A model generated the notes under the pieces. The model did no database searches and was not told the origin of the DNA. It saw only the letters and a list, made by a program, of their open reading frames with translations. From Talinum fruticosum (taxonomy: Eukaryota > Streptophyta > Magnoliopsida > Caryophyllales > Talinaceae), in contig JAITYX010000048.1 in NCBI GenBank assembly GCA_021018815.1, forward strand, positions 1,178,001 through 1,242,000: a stretch of DNA of 64,000 nucleotides, read 5' to 3'. Numbering within the stretch: the first letter of the stretch is position 1; each line of letters starts with the position of its first letter. Positions 11,503 to 24,800 of the stretch are shown here, one piece after another. Position numbers and translations under genes: made by a program.

Positions 11503-12084
11503 CCTCAATCGTCAAACAAAATACCTTAGTTTGATTTAAATCTAAATTTGAACTAATCTAAACTGAGCCAAACTTTGTTCTCAAAAGTTGTTTTAATTTA
11601 TAAGACAATATAATAAATTAAATCAAACATCAATCGACCTTAAATTAACACAAATTAAAATTATGGCAACCTAAATTGAACTTAAATTGAGATCTCTATA
11701 ATTCGAAAACAAAAAAATTAAATTAACTGGATCTAAAGTCCGACAAAAATTTAAATTAATCAGACTCAAAATCAACAAAAATTGAAATTAATCAGACCCA
11801 AAATCGAACCAGATGACTGGTGACAAGGGCTAAACGTGACGAAGGAAAACTGTAGGCAGCTGGGCCTCACACTCACACGTGGGGTAGAGAGTGTTTGTAA
11901 CAAACATTTTGGCATCTTAGACTCTGGATTCTGAGCATCTCCTCCTTCGATCCCCCTCACTTGCCTCCAAGGCTCTCCCTCTGCCACTTCTCTGTCTCCT
12001 TCAAATTTAAATGCATGACTCCGATTCACACTCACCCAACCCAAGTCAGTCATCCATCACAGCACTCCTCTATATCATCAACCA

Positions 12085-12704
12085 ATGAATAACTACGCGC
12101 AGGATTCACCATTAATGGAGGCAATGGCCTTCAACCCAGTCAACTTATTGACCGCCGCCCTCAACAATTTCTGGGCTTGGCTCTCCGCGGCCTTCCACTT
12201 CTGCCGCCTCCCTACTCCGCCGTCTTGTCATTCCATGACCCGCATTTCAACCATAACGAAAGATCATTCGAAGAAACCAGAGGATCAGATTCAGAAGGGA
12301 CCACCTCAGACGACCCCCTCGAAGAGAAAAGAGGAGGAGGGAGTGCTGACTAGGGGATTAGCAGCAAGGAGCTCTTCAGGGTCAATTTCAAGGAGGACAG
12401 AGAAAATTATGATCAAGTATTAGAGGGCAGTGGAGATGAAGCGGTGGTGAAGAGGTGGAGCAGAGCAAGAGCATTGAAGTTGAAGGTAGAGATGAGGGCG
12501 GGAGCAGGGGAATTAGGGTGGTATGTGTACCAGGATATAAGAGTCATAGACGGGAGTGTGGTGAGGTTGTGGGAGGAGGAGAGAGAAAGGAGTAGCCCAC
12601 CCCCTCGTCGCTATCGTCGAGGGCCTTCTCTCGCCGTTGCCACCGCGTCCTCCTTGTTTTATTCCGGTGGTGTTGCAAATGGTGCAATTGAAATCGTGAT
12701 TTGA
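12085..12704 (+). CDS. Plant-specific family protein with WYxYQD/VVRLW C-terminal motif; one frameshift
   Basis: The frame opens at ATG 12085 with MNNYAQDSPLMEAMAFNPVN, a hydrophobic helix (LLTAALNNFWAWLSAAFHFC, about residues 21-40) and a Lys/Glu-rich linker. After about 12350 it must be read one base over, giving KELFRVNFKEDRENYDQ and then GELGWYVYQDIRVIDGSVVR-LWEEE, ending at TGA 12702-12704 (about 206 residues). A hydrophobic N-terminus with a C-terminal GWYxYQDxxVIxGxVVRLW block is a pattern I associate with short plant-specific proteins often annotated as uncharacterised or Avr9/Cf-9 rapidly elicited. Function unknown. The frame change needs one missing base, and GGGG at 12353-12356 is the likely place; a stop (TAG 12351-12353) bounds the second frame. 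It is either a real gene with a sequencing deletion or a young pseudogene. No intron needed. Confidence 0.55.
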
Positions 12705-13629
12705 TTGGCCTTTAAAAGGTTTTATTTCATTTTCAGTCAATAATTTGCTTTCATTAGCATTTAAGCAGTAGTCCGTCTATTATGTTACATAAAATGTAAG
12801 AAAATGTATATAAATATTGACAACAATGTGGATCAGGTTTGAGTTGATCAATACAATTTGATTGAATCGATCCAACAGTCCGATAGAACTATCAGATAGA
12901 ACTATCAAATCGATCGACTCAATAACCCACTTTTCAAACCGAGTCACTCATCAAATCAATTCCTTTGACCATTGCCCCAATCTGGGGATGTATTCAAGCT
13001 AGGCCTCCTAGGCTTTTTAAGCATTCGGGTTAAGCATGCACCCAAGATGAGCTTAGTTAAAATAAGTCCAAGCCAAGTTTTGACCAGGTAAGAGGTGATT
13101 CAAAAGATTATTACAACTACAAATGTTACACGCAAAACATAAGAGTATTTCTCAAATAAATTGAGTGTACAACAGAATTCAATTAAAAGAATATCAGAAG
13201 CTTCCAATATAAACAAACCAACGATTTACGAAAGGAATCCAACATAAGACAGCAATACATCACCAGGGATAAAATACTTCAATATTCTACATTTTACACC
13301 CCAAAGAAAAATAACAATCAAAGCTATGATACATACAGTTGCCAGTTCTAGAGTGGCGGAACACATCATTGCTGGTTGGCTTATCAGATCTGGCACATAC
13401 GGCTTAGCTGCAGCATCCAATCCTCACACCATTTCTAATGAGCTATGGCAACAAAACACTAGTATCGCATTGAAATTATGAATCAAAGCAATCTGCATCA
13501 TGCAACAAACCACATCAACTGTATGTTGTTGCCATGTTGGGGGCAAAGGCATAGCGGAAAATTAATTACTACGGCTCCTTCTCAAAGATGAACTAATTTG
13601 AGCTACTAGAACTCTCAATGATTTAATAC
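12705..13629. other. Region between short gene and hAT MITE
   Basis: The sequence at 13100-13450 has less simple repeat than its surroundings and, on the minus strand, a 64-codon open frame (13226-13420) with a hydrophobic stretch, but I do not recognise it. It might be a distal 3' untranslated part of the minus-strand gene; nothing proves it. Confidence 0.25.
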
Positions 13630-13637
13630 CAAGTATG

Positions 13638-14073
13638 TAGGGGTGCACGTGAGCCGAGCCAGCTTGCATAAAGGCTTGCCAAGCCGAGCTTGCGGTGAGC
13701 CTGAGCCGAGCCAAGCCGAGCCTAGATAGTTATCCGAGCCGAGCTCGAGCTTGCAATTTTGGAGCTCGTCAGCTCACCGAGTTTCCAGGCGCCAATTACA
13801 AACGAGTCAAACGAACGAACGAGTTGAACAAACGAGCCTAAACGAGCCTGGATACTATTTTCTTAAGTGTGTAGATTGTGATTGTTGAGAAAAAATGAGC
13901 CTTAATAAAGTTCAGGTATATAAAGTGTGACTTTCAACCTAAAAACAGCATACTGAACTAACAAGTCAAGGACGAGTCGAGTTCTACGAGGCTTTGAACA
14001 CTTTAATCAATACTCACGAGCCGAGCTCCGAGCCTGGCAGGTTCGACCTCGGCTCCGCTCAAATACACTCCTA
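13638..14073. mobile_element. hAT-type MITE (436 bp) rich in GAGCCGAGC motifs
   Basis: Ends are TAGGGGTGCA and, on the other strand, TAGGAGTGTA: short hAT-like inverted termini. It is flanked by a perfect 8-bp direct repeat CAAGTATG (13630-13637 and 14074-14081), the target-site length of hAT elements. The interior near each end is made of degenerate GAGCCGAGC/GAGCTC words that can fold on each other. No coding sequence. Confidence 0.92.
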
Positions 14074-14081
14074 CAAGTATG

Positions 14082-15599
14082 ATTGAATAGGCTAGCTAAA
14101 TACTACATGACTACTAATCTTTTGGCAGCCATGCCTCATTAGTAACATTGGACTCTTTTAAAATGATGCTCATCCTATATTAAGAAATGCGAAAGATGTG
14201 AGTCTTGCTAATTCAAAAGAGATTCAGAGGATCCCTGATCTGACAAGGGATCCCGAACTAAACTCCTTTGAACACTTTAATCGACAGTTCAGAAATAGTT
14301 TTATGATACACTGAAGCTTGGATGAATCCATTCAAGGTGGACAAATCCAAATTTAAACCTGAACTCCGAACTTCATCCCCCATTTCTCTATCTAGCAATC
14401 CTTTTTGATGACTCATCATTTTTCAATTTTATTCCAAAGTTTTTCAAGTTGAAATCATAAATCAAGTAGTTAGTTGTCCATTGTTAATTCCACTTGGAAA
14501 TAATACTTCTATAACGTAAACACCAACTATGATTCACCAAACAAGATTCTCCCTCCCAATGGCGGAGTTAGAAAATCTATTTATGATTGTCCATTTTTTA
14601 GAATTGTTGAATTTTATAAGTATTAATTATCATTTATGGGTGTCCATTTTAACAATTTTTTGAATTTTTTAGGATTTTACACATAAATTTTAACAATTTT
14701 TTTTCACCAACGGTGTCAATGAAGCTCCACCACTGCTCCCTCCTCCCCTGATAAATTTTTAAATATTCCCAGTCCAATTCTAGGGAAATCCTTGAATCAT
14801 GGGGGTCACTCAATACCATCTTTGGATAAATTTTAGGGAAGTTTACACACTGAAATTAACATCAATGTTGAGGCTATGAATAGTATCGTAAGTAATGATT
14901 AAAGGCCAATGAAGGATCTTAATCTTATCATCAAAGAATTGGACTGCAATCTGTTCATTTTTCAACTAGGGATAGTTATACACAGCATATGTGCCAGATA
15001 AGGGGCTACAGGAATTAGATACCACACTTAATTCCGAGCAAGTCTGGCACAAAGCAGCCTTTCAAGATACTACTTACACAGCTTCCTGTTTTGGGCGAAA
15101 GTCTATGACTTGTTGAAGAAGACCAATTTGTCACTGAACTCATCTATCGAAGGTGGGCATATTTCTTGGCTGTAATAAGTCCAACATATGAGGCCTTTCC
15201 AAATAAATTTAGATCTAGCTTGGTTGGAAAAGATCATCTCGATTCAGGCTTCAATTTAGATTGGTATTCTAGAAAGGTGCATTGACAACTAGACATAAAA
15301 GAATTTTTGCAGCAAGGATAATGGGATGGTTTGCAAGCACTAGAATGTTTACAATTCGTCTTTTAGAGAGTGATTTATTTTATATTTTAGATTTTTTCTC
15401 ATTTAACTATTTTCAGTGCATATGTCATATGGCTGTTTATCAATGACAATGTCCCTACACATCAAAGAGCTTCTCACAAGTCACAACAAGTCATTTCACC
15501 ATCTAAGGGATGCATGTTGTGACAATTATGTCTAGTTAGCCTAGTCAAATAGACAAAAGTAATCACAAGGGCCCAGCTTGAGTTGTATGGAACCACTAT
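14082..15599. other. Sequence downstream of the minus-strand PH-domain gene
   Basis: No gene recognised. A TTTATT at 15374-15379 (AATAAA on the minus strand) could be a poly(A) signal about 450 bases after the stop codon at 15828, but this is only a possibility. Confidence 0.3.
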
Positions 15600-15872
15600 G
15601 CAACAAACAATGCATGAAATGATGCAAATATCTGTTACACAGAGTCACGCATCATTGTCAATAGAAACAGTTAGTAGTTTTGGTAAAAAGTCTACCTCAA
15701 CCCACAGGTTTGATGCTTTAGATAGCGGCTCCTCTATTAGCAAATAATGCCTGAAATGATGCAAATATCTACTAATCACATTTCATCATCAATAGAAACA
15801 TGATGTAGTTTCGGTAAAAGGTCCACCTCAACCCACGGGTTCCGATGTTTCAGATTGCTGCTCCTCTATCAG
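15600..15872 (-). repeat. Tandem duplication of the gene's last coding segment and 3' UTR (about 137 bp unit)
   Basis: The stretch 15737-15872 (ending in CTCCTCTATCAG, part of the last exon) is repeated, diverged, at 15600-15738 (ending CTCCTCTATTAG). Shared words include GAAATGATGCAAATATCT, CAATAGAAACA and CTCAACCCAC. The second copy therefore carries a decayed duplicate of the final codons. Confidence 0.85.
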
Positions 15873-18800
15873 TGTTTCAAGTCTCTGAGATCAAAAGTAT
15901 ACGAATACACCCATTTTATGCACAGTCAGAACCATGTTAATAAGTTTTAACATTTCAACAGAAACACAAAAAAGTCAGCATGTTAAATACCTTGACAGAA
16001 GCCCCAACCTCTTCTAGCTTTTGCAGAAGTACTAATTCGCTTGGTGCAGCAGCATCATGTTTGGAAGATTTTGAAGGAGACAACTGCCATAAGTTTCAAA
16101 AAAACAAAATTTGTAACTAGATAAGCTTTACGGGGTGGGGGAATATATCTGGGGGCAGAGAATAAGATAATGGAAAATCTGCCATGAATTCGTCTAAAGT
16201 TTCAGAAAGCAAATTTGTAATAAGATGAATTTAAATGAAACAGAAATGGGGGATGGCAGGGCATAGAATGTGATGACGGACAGGATGCATGGATTTGTAC
16301 AGAAAACAAGCTGCATCAGTTATACACCCTCCCAAGCAATGTTAATGCCTAATTAGAAAGGTTTTCATTTTATCAACACACATATACATGCGCGTGTGCG
16401 CGAGCATGCACACACACAGATAGAGAGAGAGAACAGTGGCAATATCAACCTCCAGTTCTCTACTGAATGTAGATAATCATCAAAAAACTTTGATGTCTGA
16501 GATGTTAGATTCCAGAAAAAGATCACAGAACCATGAGATGGAACTAGTCAGTCATCTGATCTTATGCTGTTCTTGAATCCTATTAATCGTTATTAAACCC
16601 TTCACTTGTAGTGCAAGACCTACCTAGTACCTATCTATTGCTTCTGTGTTGACTCTTCTACATAGCAATTTTTACTTATCCAACTATCCAATAATGTTAC
16701 TCAGATATTAACACCATTTTTACATCTACCTTCAACTAAACCATTACTTTTATTGTTTTTAGACGTGTATAAAAAATTTTGCAAGAGGCATACACTAAAA
16801 ACTTTTTGGAAATTCATCTAATATGAGCCACTCAAAAGATTTATCCCATCAAATAGGTTGATGTTTGAAATGTCAATGGAGTACTGAAATAAGGCACTAA
16901 GACAGCTACTACAAATCTTGTTGATTTGGCATACCCCAACAGCTCGTGGATGGCCAGTTCTCAGAGTTGGAGCATCATCAATTACCGAGACTTGTCTTGA
17001 AAGAGCCTCAGTTCTCACATTCGCGAGTTGAGCTAGAACAGCCTGAACAAAAAGTATTGATCAGAAGATAGAAGCGAACTGTCAAGTGTAAATATGCCAG
17101 CAGCCATTTTAGTTGAGAAACATTCACCTTTCTGAAGGCAGTAGGATTTGCAATACCTACAATCTGAAGATCATCATTAGGTGGCCTTCTCACACCAGCA
17201 TTCTCTATTCTGATAGAGTGAACACCAAAAAAGACTGTAAATACCCTGATAACGACAAGAAAGATATGAGATCAGAAGGGAGGAAATAGATTTAATGCCA
17301 ACAATGAGGGTATAATTGAACTCCCATTAAATGAAAATTCCACCCAAAACTCAAGAAGTTCGTAGTGAATGGTGCTTTGCTGCCAAAGAGTGCAAGTAGC
17401 AATCATAAATCACCAAACAGAGAAAGGCAGACAAACAGACAGATACAACCCTTAGTTTATTAGAACTTCACCAAATTAAACATTTGAGACCTCTGTTTTC
17501 AGCCCCTAAATCGTAGCTTTCATTAACCATTCTAAATCCATGAAAAGAATGGTCAGGAAGCTGTGGGAGAAACCTCATCGAGGTCACAAGATCTCAACAG
17601 TATAACTAGCATAAAATGTCGGAAAAAACCGGAAAAAAATGAGTGAAACCTGTTTGGCTCTGCATGAAAGGAACACTTTACAATAGGGATAAGCATTGGG
17701 CCTAGCATAATAAAAGGTTTTGGGGGGGTAAGCACTATAAAGGCGGGCCTTCACTTAGTTACATTTCTGTATACTGGCCATGATGATTAGGACACCCCAG
17801 TTCTTGATAGTTGGTGTCAAACATGGACCGCTTTTAAAACAGAAATTGTTATTAATTAGCTTCAAAATTAAGAGAACTTACACAAAGCTGTATACTCCAG
17901 CCTCCAACAGAATCAAAGAATCACAGGTTTACTAAATACAACTTAAATTGTCAGAAAATAACCCCCTCCTAAAAGCCCACCGCAAGATGCACTGGAAAAT
18001 GTATCCTATCAAAACACAATATCCCAATTGTACAAATCAACTTGAACTTGTCCAAGAATTTATCCAGGTGGAGATTAGCACCTCCTGCATTCTACTGAAG
18101 ATGGCATACCTATGTATGTAAACACACAGTAAAAGAGCTAAAATGCACTCAAAGAAAGGTACCTCCTCGTACTCAACACTGACCTTGTATTTTTAATCTC
18201 AAACCAACTCCTCCAGAGCAGTTGAGCAGCACAGGCTGAAAGCCAAGGAAAAATAAATGCATAATGACTCGTCGTCCGAGGTATAACATGCACATACATG
18301 GAAGTGGGAGAGACTTGGCAAGTCTTCCGCCTCTTTTACCTGAAGGAAGTATCTATACATCTAACCAAAACCATTGGCATGCTGAAGACTTCCACCTTAA
18401 AGGTCAAAGTTCCAAATAAATGTAGAAAGAGGAAAAGGCTAGGGATGACTGACGAGAGAAGAAATTAGGTGAGTGTAACAAGATCTATAGGTAATCCTTA
18501 AAGACCCCAAGCACTCTCATCATCAATCAGACAGCTGTCGAAAGGATCCAGCAAGGACATCAGTTTCTCTAGCTTCAGAATAGGTACTTCCGCAAAAATG
18601 AAAGTTGCACCTTCCCATCGCTAGGAGCATTGTGGAAACCTAAACACTGGATGAGGCAAGGAAGCCTTTTGACAAAGAAGCATCTTCCTTGGAGAAAGCA
18701 CAACCATAATCCTTTTAACCTCGCACCTTACCAATAATCTCATATCCCAACCACTCGATACTTAAACTGTAACCACTACAAATATTTCACAAATCGAATT

Positions 18801-21800
18801 GATTTTCTAGGCCATCAAAACCATCCTTCGACTTAGAACTACACCATAAGTGATGGACATAGACCCATGGGAGACAACATACTACAAGCCCAAAGCCATC
18901 CAAAACAAGATTGAGCTGGGCAAGACTCGTTTTGAGCCTTAATGCAAGCGCTAGAAGCTTCAGCGTTCGCCGGTGCTTCAAAGGTGGGATGTTTTGGCCG
19001 ATCAGTGATAAACAGAGAAGAGTTTGCTTCCCAATTTTGATATACAAGTACTTCAGGATGTCCCTAAGATCATAAAACTATGGGCATCTTGAGAGCAGCC
19101 GCAGAAAATAAATTAAGCAACAATCACGTCTGCCAGTTTTCCTCCCCTGGTTTGACCAATTCGGCTTATTGGCTGCATATCTTTAAAACTACAAGTCCAA
19201 CGACGGGAATGATCAGCATATCTCTAGAAGGCTAACTCAATAAGCTTTCCGGGGATATCTCATTTGTCTCATTTGACTCAATTGGAGTTGTGAGCCGGAA
19301 GATATGACCGTTAAAAGTCAGACCCAAAAAACCAGGGAGAGATCTCCCTATTTAGGCGCATGCATGGCTCTTTTCTAAGTTGCATATCTCCAGACTGAGA
19401 AGAGATGGAGATCCCAAATTTTGCATGGAATTACCTTGATGAGTCCTCTTAGGGGAGGGGGATCTTGGTTATTCCATAAATTCGGGGATAATAAGTTTTG
19501 GGCCGTTTTGTCTGATGTACCTATGGACCAAGAGGCAAGGCAAGGAAAAGTGGAGAAAACCGCAAAACACAACCTGGCCAAAATTGGACCTTCTCGGTAC
19601 AGTTTTGGTAACAAGGATGGTTGGGGTCTTTTACTTGGAGTTTTGGTTTGAAATTTGTGGTGAAGAGAGTTAAGACTCTGGGAAAGAAGAGGGGAAAAAA
19701 GAGAGGTAGCCAAGATCACGTTCACCCAAAGAGAGGCTTACAAGCAGCCCTAAGCACACGGATCTCAAAACAGACACCTTCTATTTGATCCTGGAATAGG
19801 GAACAAGACACATCTTTTTGGGCTGAAACTTGGGGATTAACAACTCAACTTGCTGGGAAAAAGAGGGTGAAAGTGTTTTGGAAGTTAAGCTAAAAACGAG
19901 GAGATATGGAATTTGTAACAAACAACAAGATAAAGCTAAAATCGGATTAGGATAAGACACACCACCTAATTAAGTTTTAGGGCCTCTAGTTATGCATTAA
20001 TGGATAAGACACACCACCATTAAGCATAATTAGTTTCTCTTATCACCACTTAATTGGGCCAACAATTAAGATAAGCAAAGAGAGAGAGAGTTGACGGTTT
20101 AAGGAGCATGGCTCAACTTTCATACACCATCAACTGATTTTTACAATTTAAGGGCACTTGCTTATATAGTGCCATCTTACTAGGGTTAATACATAGCATC
20201 CAAGGGTCCAAAATACATAACCATCTCCAAGGGTTGTAATTACATTCAACTAAGTAGACACAAAAGCATAAAGCATAAAGTTAAGGCACAAAATCAGCAA
20301 ACACAAAAAGCGACGCCAGTCACACAACTACAGGCGCTTTTCTAGGGGAGGTTCAAACGGCCATATCTTCATGGGTAAGGCTCCTTTTGCCGTTCCAAAG
20401 TGTTGGTTGGAAAGCTTATGATGTCCCCTTTCCAAGCATATGCCATTTGCCCAATTTGACCCGGAGATGAGCGAGATATAACTTATGTAGTTGACAAAGG
20501 TCAACTGCCAAGCCGCCCTTTCCGGCTGACTTTGACAAAAAGCCCAAAACTTATTATCTCCAAATTTTAACGGAATAACCAAGATTCCCCCCCAACAGGA
20601 CTCATCAAGTTAGTTCCTTGCAAAATTTGGGATCCCCATCCCTTCTCAATCCGGAGATATACCTTTTAGGAAAGAGTTATGCATGCGCCTAAACTGGGTC
20701 TCTCCCTAGCGTTTTGGGTCCGACTTCTAACGGTCATATCTTCCGGCTCACAACTCCAATTGAGTCAAATGAAACAAATGAGATATCCCTCCAAAGCTTA
20801 TTGACTTAGCCTTCCGGACATATGTTGATCATTCCTGTTGGGCTTGTAGTTTTAAAGATATGTAGCCAATAAGCCGAATTGGTCAAACCGGGTGAGGAAA
20901 ACTGCAGACTTGATTGTCACTTAATTTATTTTCTCCGCTCTGAACTCAAGATGCCCATAATTTTATGATCTTAAGGACATCCTAAAGTACTTGTATGTCA
21001 AAATTGGGAAGCAAACTCTTCTCCATTTATCACTAATCGGCCAAAACATCCCGCCTTTGAAGCACCGGGAAGGCCGAAGCTTCTAGCACTTGCATTAAGG
21101 CTCAAAACGAGTCTTGCCCAGCTCAATCTTGTTTTGGATGGCTTTGGGCTTGTAGTATGCTGTCACCCATTGGTCTATGTCCACCATTGTCAAAGTCGGC
21201 AGGAACCGGGCAGCAGTTGACGTTTGTCAACTACATGAGTCATATCTCTCTCATCTCCGGGTCAAATTGGGCAAATGGCATATGCTTGGAAAGGGGATAT
21301 CATAAGCTTTCTAACCAACACTTTGGAACTGCAAAAGGAGCCTTACCAATGAAGATTACCAATGAAGATGTGGCCGTTTGAAAAGCGCATCTAGTTGAAA
21401 GGGACTGGCCGTCGCTTTCACCCTTTTGTGTTTGTCGATTTTATACCTTAACTTTATGCTTTAGTGTCTACTTAGCTAAATGTAATTACTTGGATGATGG
21501 TTATGTATTTTAGACCCTTGGATGCTATGTATTAACCCTAGTAAGATGGCACTATATGAGCAAGTTCCCTTAGCTTGTAAAGTTCAGTTGATGATGTATA
21601 AAAGTTGAACCATGCTCCTTAAACCGTCGACTCTCTTTCTCTCTCTCTTTCTCTCTTTGCTTATCTTAATTGTTGACCCAATTAAGTGGTGATCAAATAA
21701 ACTAATTGTGCTTAATGGTAGTGTGTCTTATCCATTAATGCATAATTAGAGGCCCTAAAACTTGATTAGGTGGTGTGTCTTATCCTAATTTGATTTTAGC

Positions 21801-24800
21801 TTTATCTTGTTGCTTGTTACAAATTCCATATCACCTCGTTTTTAGCTTAACTTCCAAAACGCTTTCACCCACTTTTTCCCCAGCAAGTTGAGTTGTTAAT
21901 CCCCAAAATTCAGCCCAAACCAAGATCTATCTTGTTCCCTATTCCAGAATCAATAGAAGGTGTCTCATTTGAGATCCGTGTGGTTAGGCTGCTTGTAAGC
22001 CTCTCTTTTGGGTGAACGTGATCTTGGCTGCCTCTCTTTTTCCCCCTCTTCTTTCCCGAGTCTTAACTCTCTTCACCACAAATTTCAAACCAAACTCCAA
22101 ATAAAAGACCCCCAACCATCCTTGTTACCAAAACTGCTACCGAGAAGGTCCAATTCTAGCCAGGTTGTGTTTTGTGGTTTTGTCCACTTTTCCTCGCCTT
22201 GCCTCTCAGTCCCTCGGTACATCAATAAGTCCCAGCTCAGTAAGTGGTTCCTTTCACAGATAAATCTCAGTTACAAAAGATCTCACAACTACTTCTTAAG
22301 CAAATTCACCTCACCAACCAGAAATTCAACCGAAAGAAAATACAAAGGAATTCTAGAGAGGATTTAATCAATGACCTCCATACTTTTGTCCTTAAGCATA
22401 ATTAATAGTAATAGTAACAAGGACCTCAATTGCTTTTTGAACTTTCCATTTCCGGAAGGAATCTTTATCCTTGTCCTGACTTTTTGAAGAAAGTTCTAAT
22501 TGTAAAAGTTACAAATTTCAATTAATCAACTCGTGAATTCCAAAAAAAAAAAAAGAAAAGGAATCAACTAAGAATGGTTGGGGTGGGGGAGGAACTGCTT
22601 GGATAAACCCAATTCTGGACAGGTGGATTGATACAATTTGTCTCAAGCCAAACCACACACTTGCTCATTAAGTGTCTGGCGAAGTGAGTCTGGTTTACTC
22701 TAGACCAACCCACTCCAATGGTGATCACTAACCCATATCAAGATATACCAGAAGTTAATTCCCCAACAATTAATAAATTAAGAACAAAAAATAAGAAATA
22801 AACACAAATTATTAATGGGCATTGTCAATGGCAAGTTATTTAATCGTGTGAAGATCTCGTACCTTGCTCAATCACAACATCTGCAACTGCAGGCAGCAAC
22901 ACATACTTCTCCTTCCTTGCTACACCAAAACAAGGGAATGTTACTGGTCTAGTAACCTGCATTAAAAGGATAAAACACATGAAGGTAGTCTTTGAGGGAA
23001 ACTTAGGAACTAATGACATATATGTGAATAAGTTCACTGATACACGGCAACAATTTCTGCTATTCTTCAACTGTCCTCGTGTCAAAACAGAAAAAGGTGA
23101 AAAACACGGAGGAAATTAGGATGTTCTCGACTTCTCGTGCCACAATCACAACCAAGATATCACATTATAGCCAAGCTCGAAGATCAAGGAACTAAATAAA
23201 ACTAAAGTTCACCAAGAGAATAAGAGATTCAAGAGAGCAGAACATTCATCCAGAGTCAAAATACTGCATATTTTTCCCAATATTTGGGGGAGGAGACGGG
23301 AGGGGGATTGCCTGCCGGGCTGCATGGTAGACAGAAAATTGTGGAAGCCATGTAAGCCAATAGCTAAAACATTTCGGTGCTACACTGCTACTAGTAAATT
23401 TTGTGACAAGATTTTGAAACATGTATACACCACCACTAAGTATGGATTGACCCTCAATAGGGTAAGAAGAGATACAAATGTAGCTAACCTTATCCAAAAT
23501 ACTTATGTCAATCCTCTCCAAACCCCAAACATATATATATCACAATAGAAGCCTTGCACGTCGCAATAAAAGTCCTTTATGTTAAAATTTGTCTCGTCCC
23601 TCCAAAACCAAGAAACTTTGCTTCTAAATGGGCAAAATCAAATTCCCAGAACAGGAAATAAATAATGCATTACTACCTGTTAGACCTCATATTTACCACT
23701 TTTTACCCCTTTATTTCACCAATTTCCATGATAATATTGAGAATTTATGTTTGGATTTGGTCAAATTTTGCTTAGTCCCTCTTAATCGTTATCTAAACTT
23801 GTAGAACTCTCGATTATTTGAGCATAAATATGGGAGATTCGAGGTGAACTTGATGAAAGATTATGAAGAGGAAGGTTTAAGCTTAAGAGGAAGCAAGAAG
23901 AATGTGGCAAATTCACTAAGTTAAGTCCCACACTAAAATGGGTGAAATAAAGGGGAAAAAGTGAATATGCGGTCTAACAACTCTCCTATGCTTAACTCTT
24001 ACTTGTCCCAAGCAAGATATCAATTAACGAACTCGGGAGCAAGCCTCTTTTTCACCTTGTTCAAGTGATGTATTAATAATCCAACTAATGAGCAATGAGC
24101 TCACACAAAAGACAACCCATTCAAAGTATAGTATTCTTCATGAAAACTCACATGAAACCCGTTGAGTTCCAATGTGTGACTATCCCAATATAGAATTACA
24201 TAACATTCATATGCCCCCAAACAAATGGTGAACTAGCTTCATTGGTATAACCTCACTTTAGGGGTATGGATCACTCTTAACTCATGTGGAATTTTTGGTG
24301 GTTCTCTCAATTTCTCTTCCAAAAACACAACCTACCATAAGCTTGATCATACTCTCATCCTTCACCACTATGGAGGCAAAATGCACATGTAATTAAGAAG
24401 ACTTAATGGAGCTAAGACTCATGGGCAAGAAGGAGAATCAATTTTGAAAATGTGAAGCAAAATAACCAAGTGGCCAAATCGACACTACCTCCCAAACTCT
24501 CAAATCCGTGTCGCATCCATAAGCTCTTGAGGCAAATACATTCCACCATTTCCTTTGTTTGCTTCCTTGTGAGGTTTCTATAGTTAACTTTTATTGCTTT
24601 GAAAAAAATGAAAAGAAAGTAAAAAATTGAAAAAATCTCAAAATCAATCTTCAAAAAACCCTCCTATGATGATGATGTAATATGTAATAGTTGCTTAATA
24701 GGCGTGATTATACACGATTGGTTTGCCTGATATTGGTGGAAATTTTTGTGGAAATAAGCATGCGAATCAATTCGTTTGTGGAGATTTCCATTGCATGTCG

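Noticed and set aside
11772..12053. 93-codon minus-strand frame just upstream of the gene at 12085
   Set aside because: No recognisable motif; lies in the expected promoter region of a better-supported gene.
13226..13420. 64-codon minus-strand frame with a hydrophobic stretch
   Set aside because: No family match; could be 3' UTR or intergenic; not enough to call a gene.
23678..23979. Stand-alone MITE with TGTTAGACC termini
   Set aside because: Its two halves match the start of the neighbouring LTR in both orientations, and no target duplication is seen, so fused LTR tips explain it better.
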